Source: Treponema sp. (GTDB lineage Bacteria; Spirochaetota; Spirochaetia; Treponematales; Breznakiellaceae). Taken from it: a stretch of 15,588 nt of DNA. The stretch is taken from the NCBI GenBank assembly GCA_031255615.1, contig JAIRSD010000031.1, positions 1 to 15,588 on the forward strand, written 5' to 3'. Shown piece by piece: positions 15,107 through 15,588 of this stretch. The notes beneath the pieces were generated by a model. That model had not been told where the DNA came from and made no database searches. It saw only the letters and a list, made by a program, of their open reading frames with translations. A program made the translations under genes and the position numbers. How positions within the stretch are numbered: position 1 is the first letter of the stretch; the number at the start of each line of letters is the position of its first letter.

Positions 15107-15391
15107 GGGCGCATTTTTTGCTGCCGCAAAAAACCGGGCTATCCGGGGCTCCGCTATCGCTCCGGCCCCGCCTGCGGCGTGGCTGCTCCGCACCCCTCCT
15201 ATCCCTTGCGCGGGCGAACATCCGCATCCCTGCGGCTGTCCGCCGTTCAGCGTTGCTGCGCTCTGCACAGCAACGCCGTCATCGGAAACAGCCGGCATCC
15301 ATGCCGGCGCATCCCGGCTGTCCGCCGTTCAGCGTTGCTGCGCTCTGCACAGCAACGCCATCATTGGAAACAGCCGGCCTCCCTGCCGGCC
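15107..15391 (+). repeat. Hairpin-mosaic repeat element, right copy (inverted relative to 2072-2283)
   Basis: It begins GGGCGCATTTTTTGC and ends at CCTGCCGGCC, and aligns along its length with the reverse complement of 2072-2283. It is longer because an 82-bp part is doubled. The TTTTTTGCGGC stem of the left copy is shortened here to TTTTTTGC/GCAAAAAA. The element fills most of the gene-free stretch 15009-15588. The remainder, 15421-15588, holds short palindromes (GCCGCTAGCGGC near 15504, AAGGG CGG CCCTT near 15535) and the edge promoter. Confidence 0.88.
15233..15391 (+). repeat. 82-bp direct duplication inside the right mosaic element
   Basis: CGGCTGTCCGCCGTTCAGCG starts at 15233 and again at 15315. 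The two units agree through GCACAGCAACGCC and GGAAACAGCCGGC, with a few substitutions (GTCATC against ATCATT, CATCCATG against CCTCCCTG). The left copy at 2072-2283 has only one unit. Confidence 0.9.
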
Positions 15392-15420
15392 TGGAGCTTC
15401 GCGCTCCACCGCGAAACTCA
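15392..15420 (+). repeat. Shared end module of the mosaic family
   Basis: Positions 15398-15420 are identical to 10379-10401 in the same orientation, and each can fold as TTCGCG CTCCAC CGCGAA. The stem is longer at 10375-10400 (10 bp) than here. Confidence 0.8.
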
Positions 15421-15544
15421 AGCCCCCCAACACGCAAAAGGCGGACCGCTTTGCGCAAAGGCCCCTTCTCACGGCCAGCGCGTCCTCGATAGCCGAAAAT
15501 AGGCCGCTAGCGGCGTCATGGGCCCTGCTTGTTAAGGGCGGCCC

Positions 15545-15575
15545 TTGGACGCGGGGCGGGGGGGCGTGCTACACT
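15545..15575 (+). promoter_or_regulatory. Extended -10 promoter for a gene entering at the right edge
   Basis: TGCTACACT (15567-15575) is an extended -10. TTGGAC at 15545-15550 is a possible -35 with a long 19-bp spacer. An ATG follows at 15584, eight bases after the -10, the same geometry as at nfeD and ppx. Only five bases of the possible gene lie in the window, so the gene itself is not called. Confidence 0.4.
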
Positions 15576-15588
15576 GGGGGCCCATGAT

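Noticed and set aside
15107..15492. Open frames of 130-176 codons across the right mosaic repeat
   Set aside because: Several frames are open at once over palindromic DNA and the peptides simply translate the repeats (recurring AQQRRHRKQPAS-like segments).

Overview
The window is a GC-rich bacterial chromosome segment. Gene content and promoter style fit a spirochaete, possibly a relative of the termite-gut treponemes. That placement is inference from general impression and could be wrong; no rRNA or other marker gene is present.

Left edge (1-1947, minus strand): an nfeD-floA pair. nfeD encodes a membrane serine protease of the NfeD/ClpP class, and the start of a flotillin-like floA lies downstream of it. 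nfeD has an extended -10 promoter whose start site would fall on or next to its ATG.

Centre (2409-10129, plus strand): a tightly packed operon of eight membrane or membrane-associated genes: a DUF5362-like protein, an RDD protein, a SpoIIM-like protein, an unrecognised four-segment membrane protein, a DUF4129 protein, a DUF4350 protein, a MoxR AAA+ ATPase and a DUF58 protein. From RDD onward nearly every junction is a 1-8 base overlap of stop and start codons. The exception is MoxR to DUF58, where a 29-codon reading frame with its own strong Shine-Dalgarno sequence bridges the two genes by a GTGA overlap at each end. The gene set is a widespread but poorly understood MoxR/DUF58 module. MoxR would remodel a DUF58-centred complex in the membrane, with the other proteins as membrane partners.

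Right (11181-15008, minus strand): ppx then ppk, an exopolyphosphatase/GppA-type phosphatase with an HD domain followed by polyphosphate kinase 1. Together they degrade and make polyphosphate. ppx has a recognisable sigma70 promoter, again so close to the ATG that a leaderless mRNA is expected.

Intergenic DNA is rich in repeats. A hairpin-mosaic element of about 210 bp at 2072-2283 recurs inverted at 15107-15391, so the two copies bracket the plus-strand operon and the ppx-ppk pair. A third, shorter relative lies at about 10229-10401. The convergent gap between the DUF58 gene and ppk also carries three head-to-tail copies of a different 204-210 bp palindromic repeat (10556-11173). At the extreme right edge an extended -10 promoter and an ATG (15584) suggest a plus-strand gene just entering the window.
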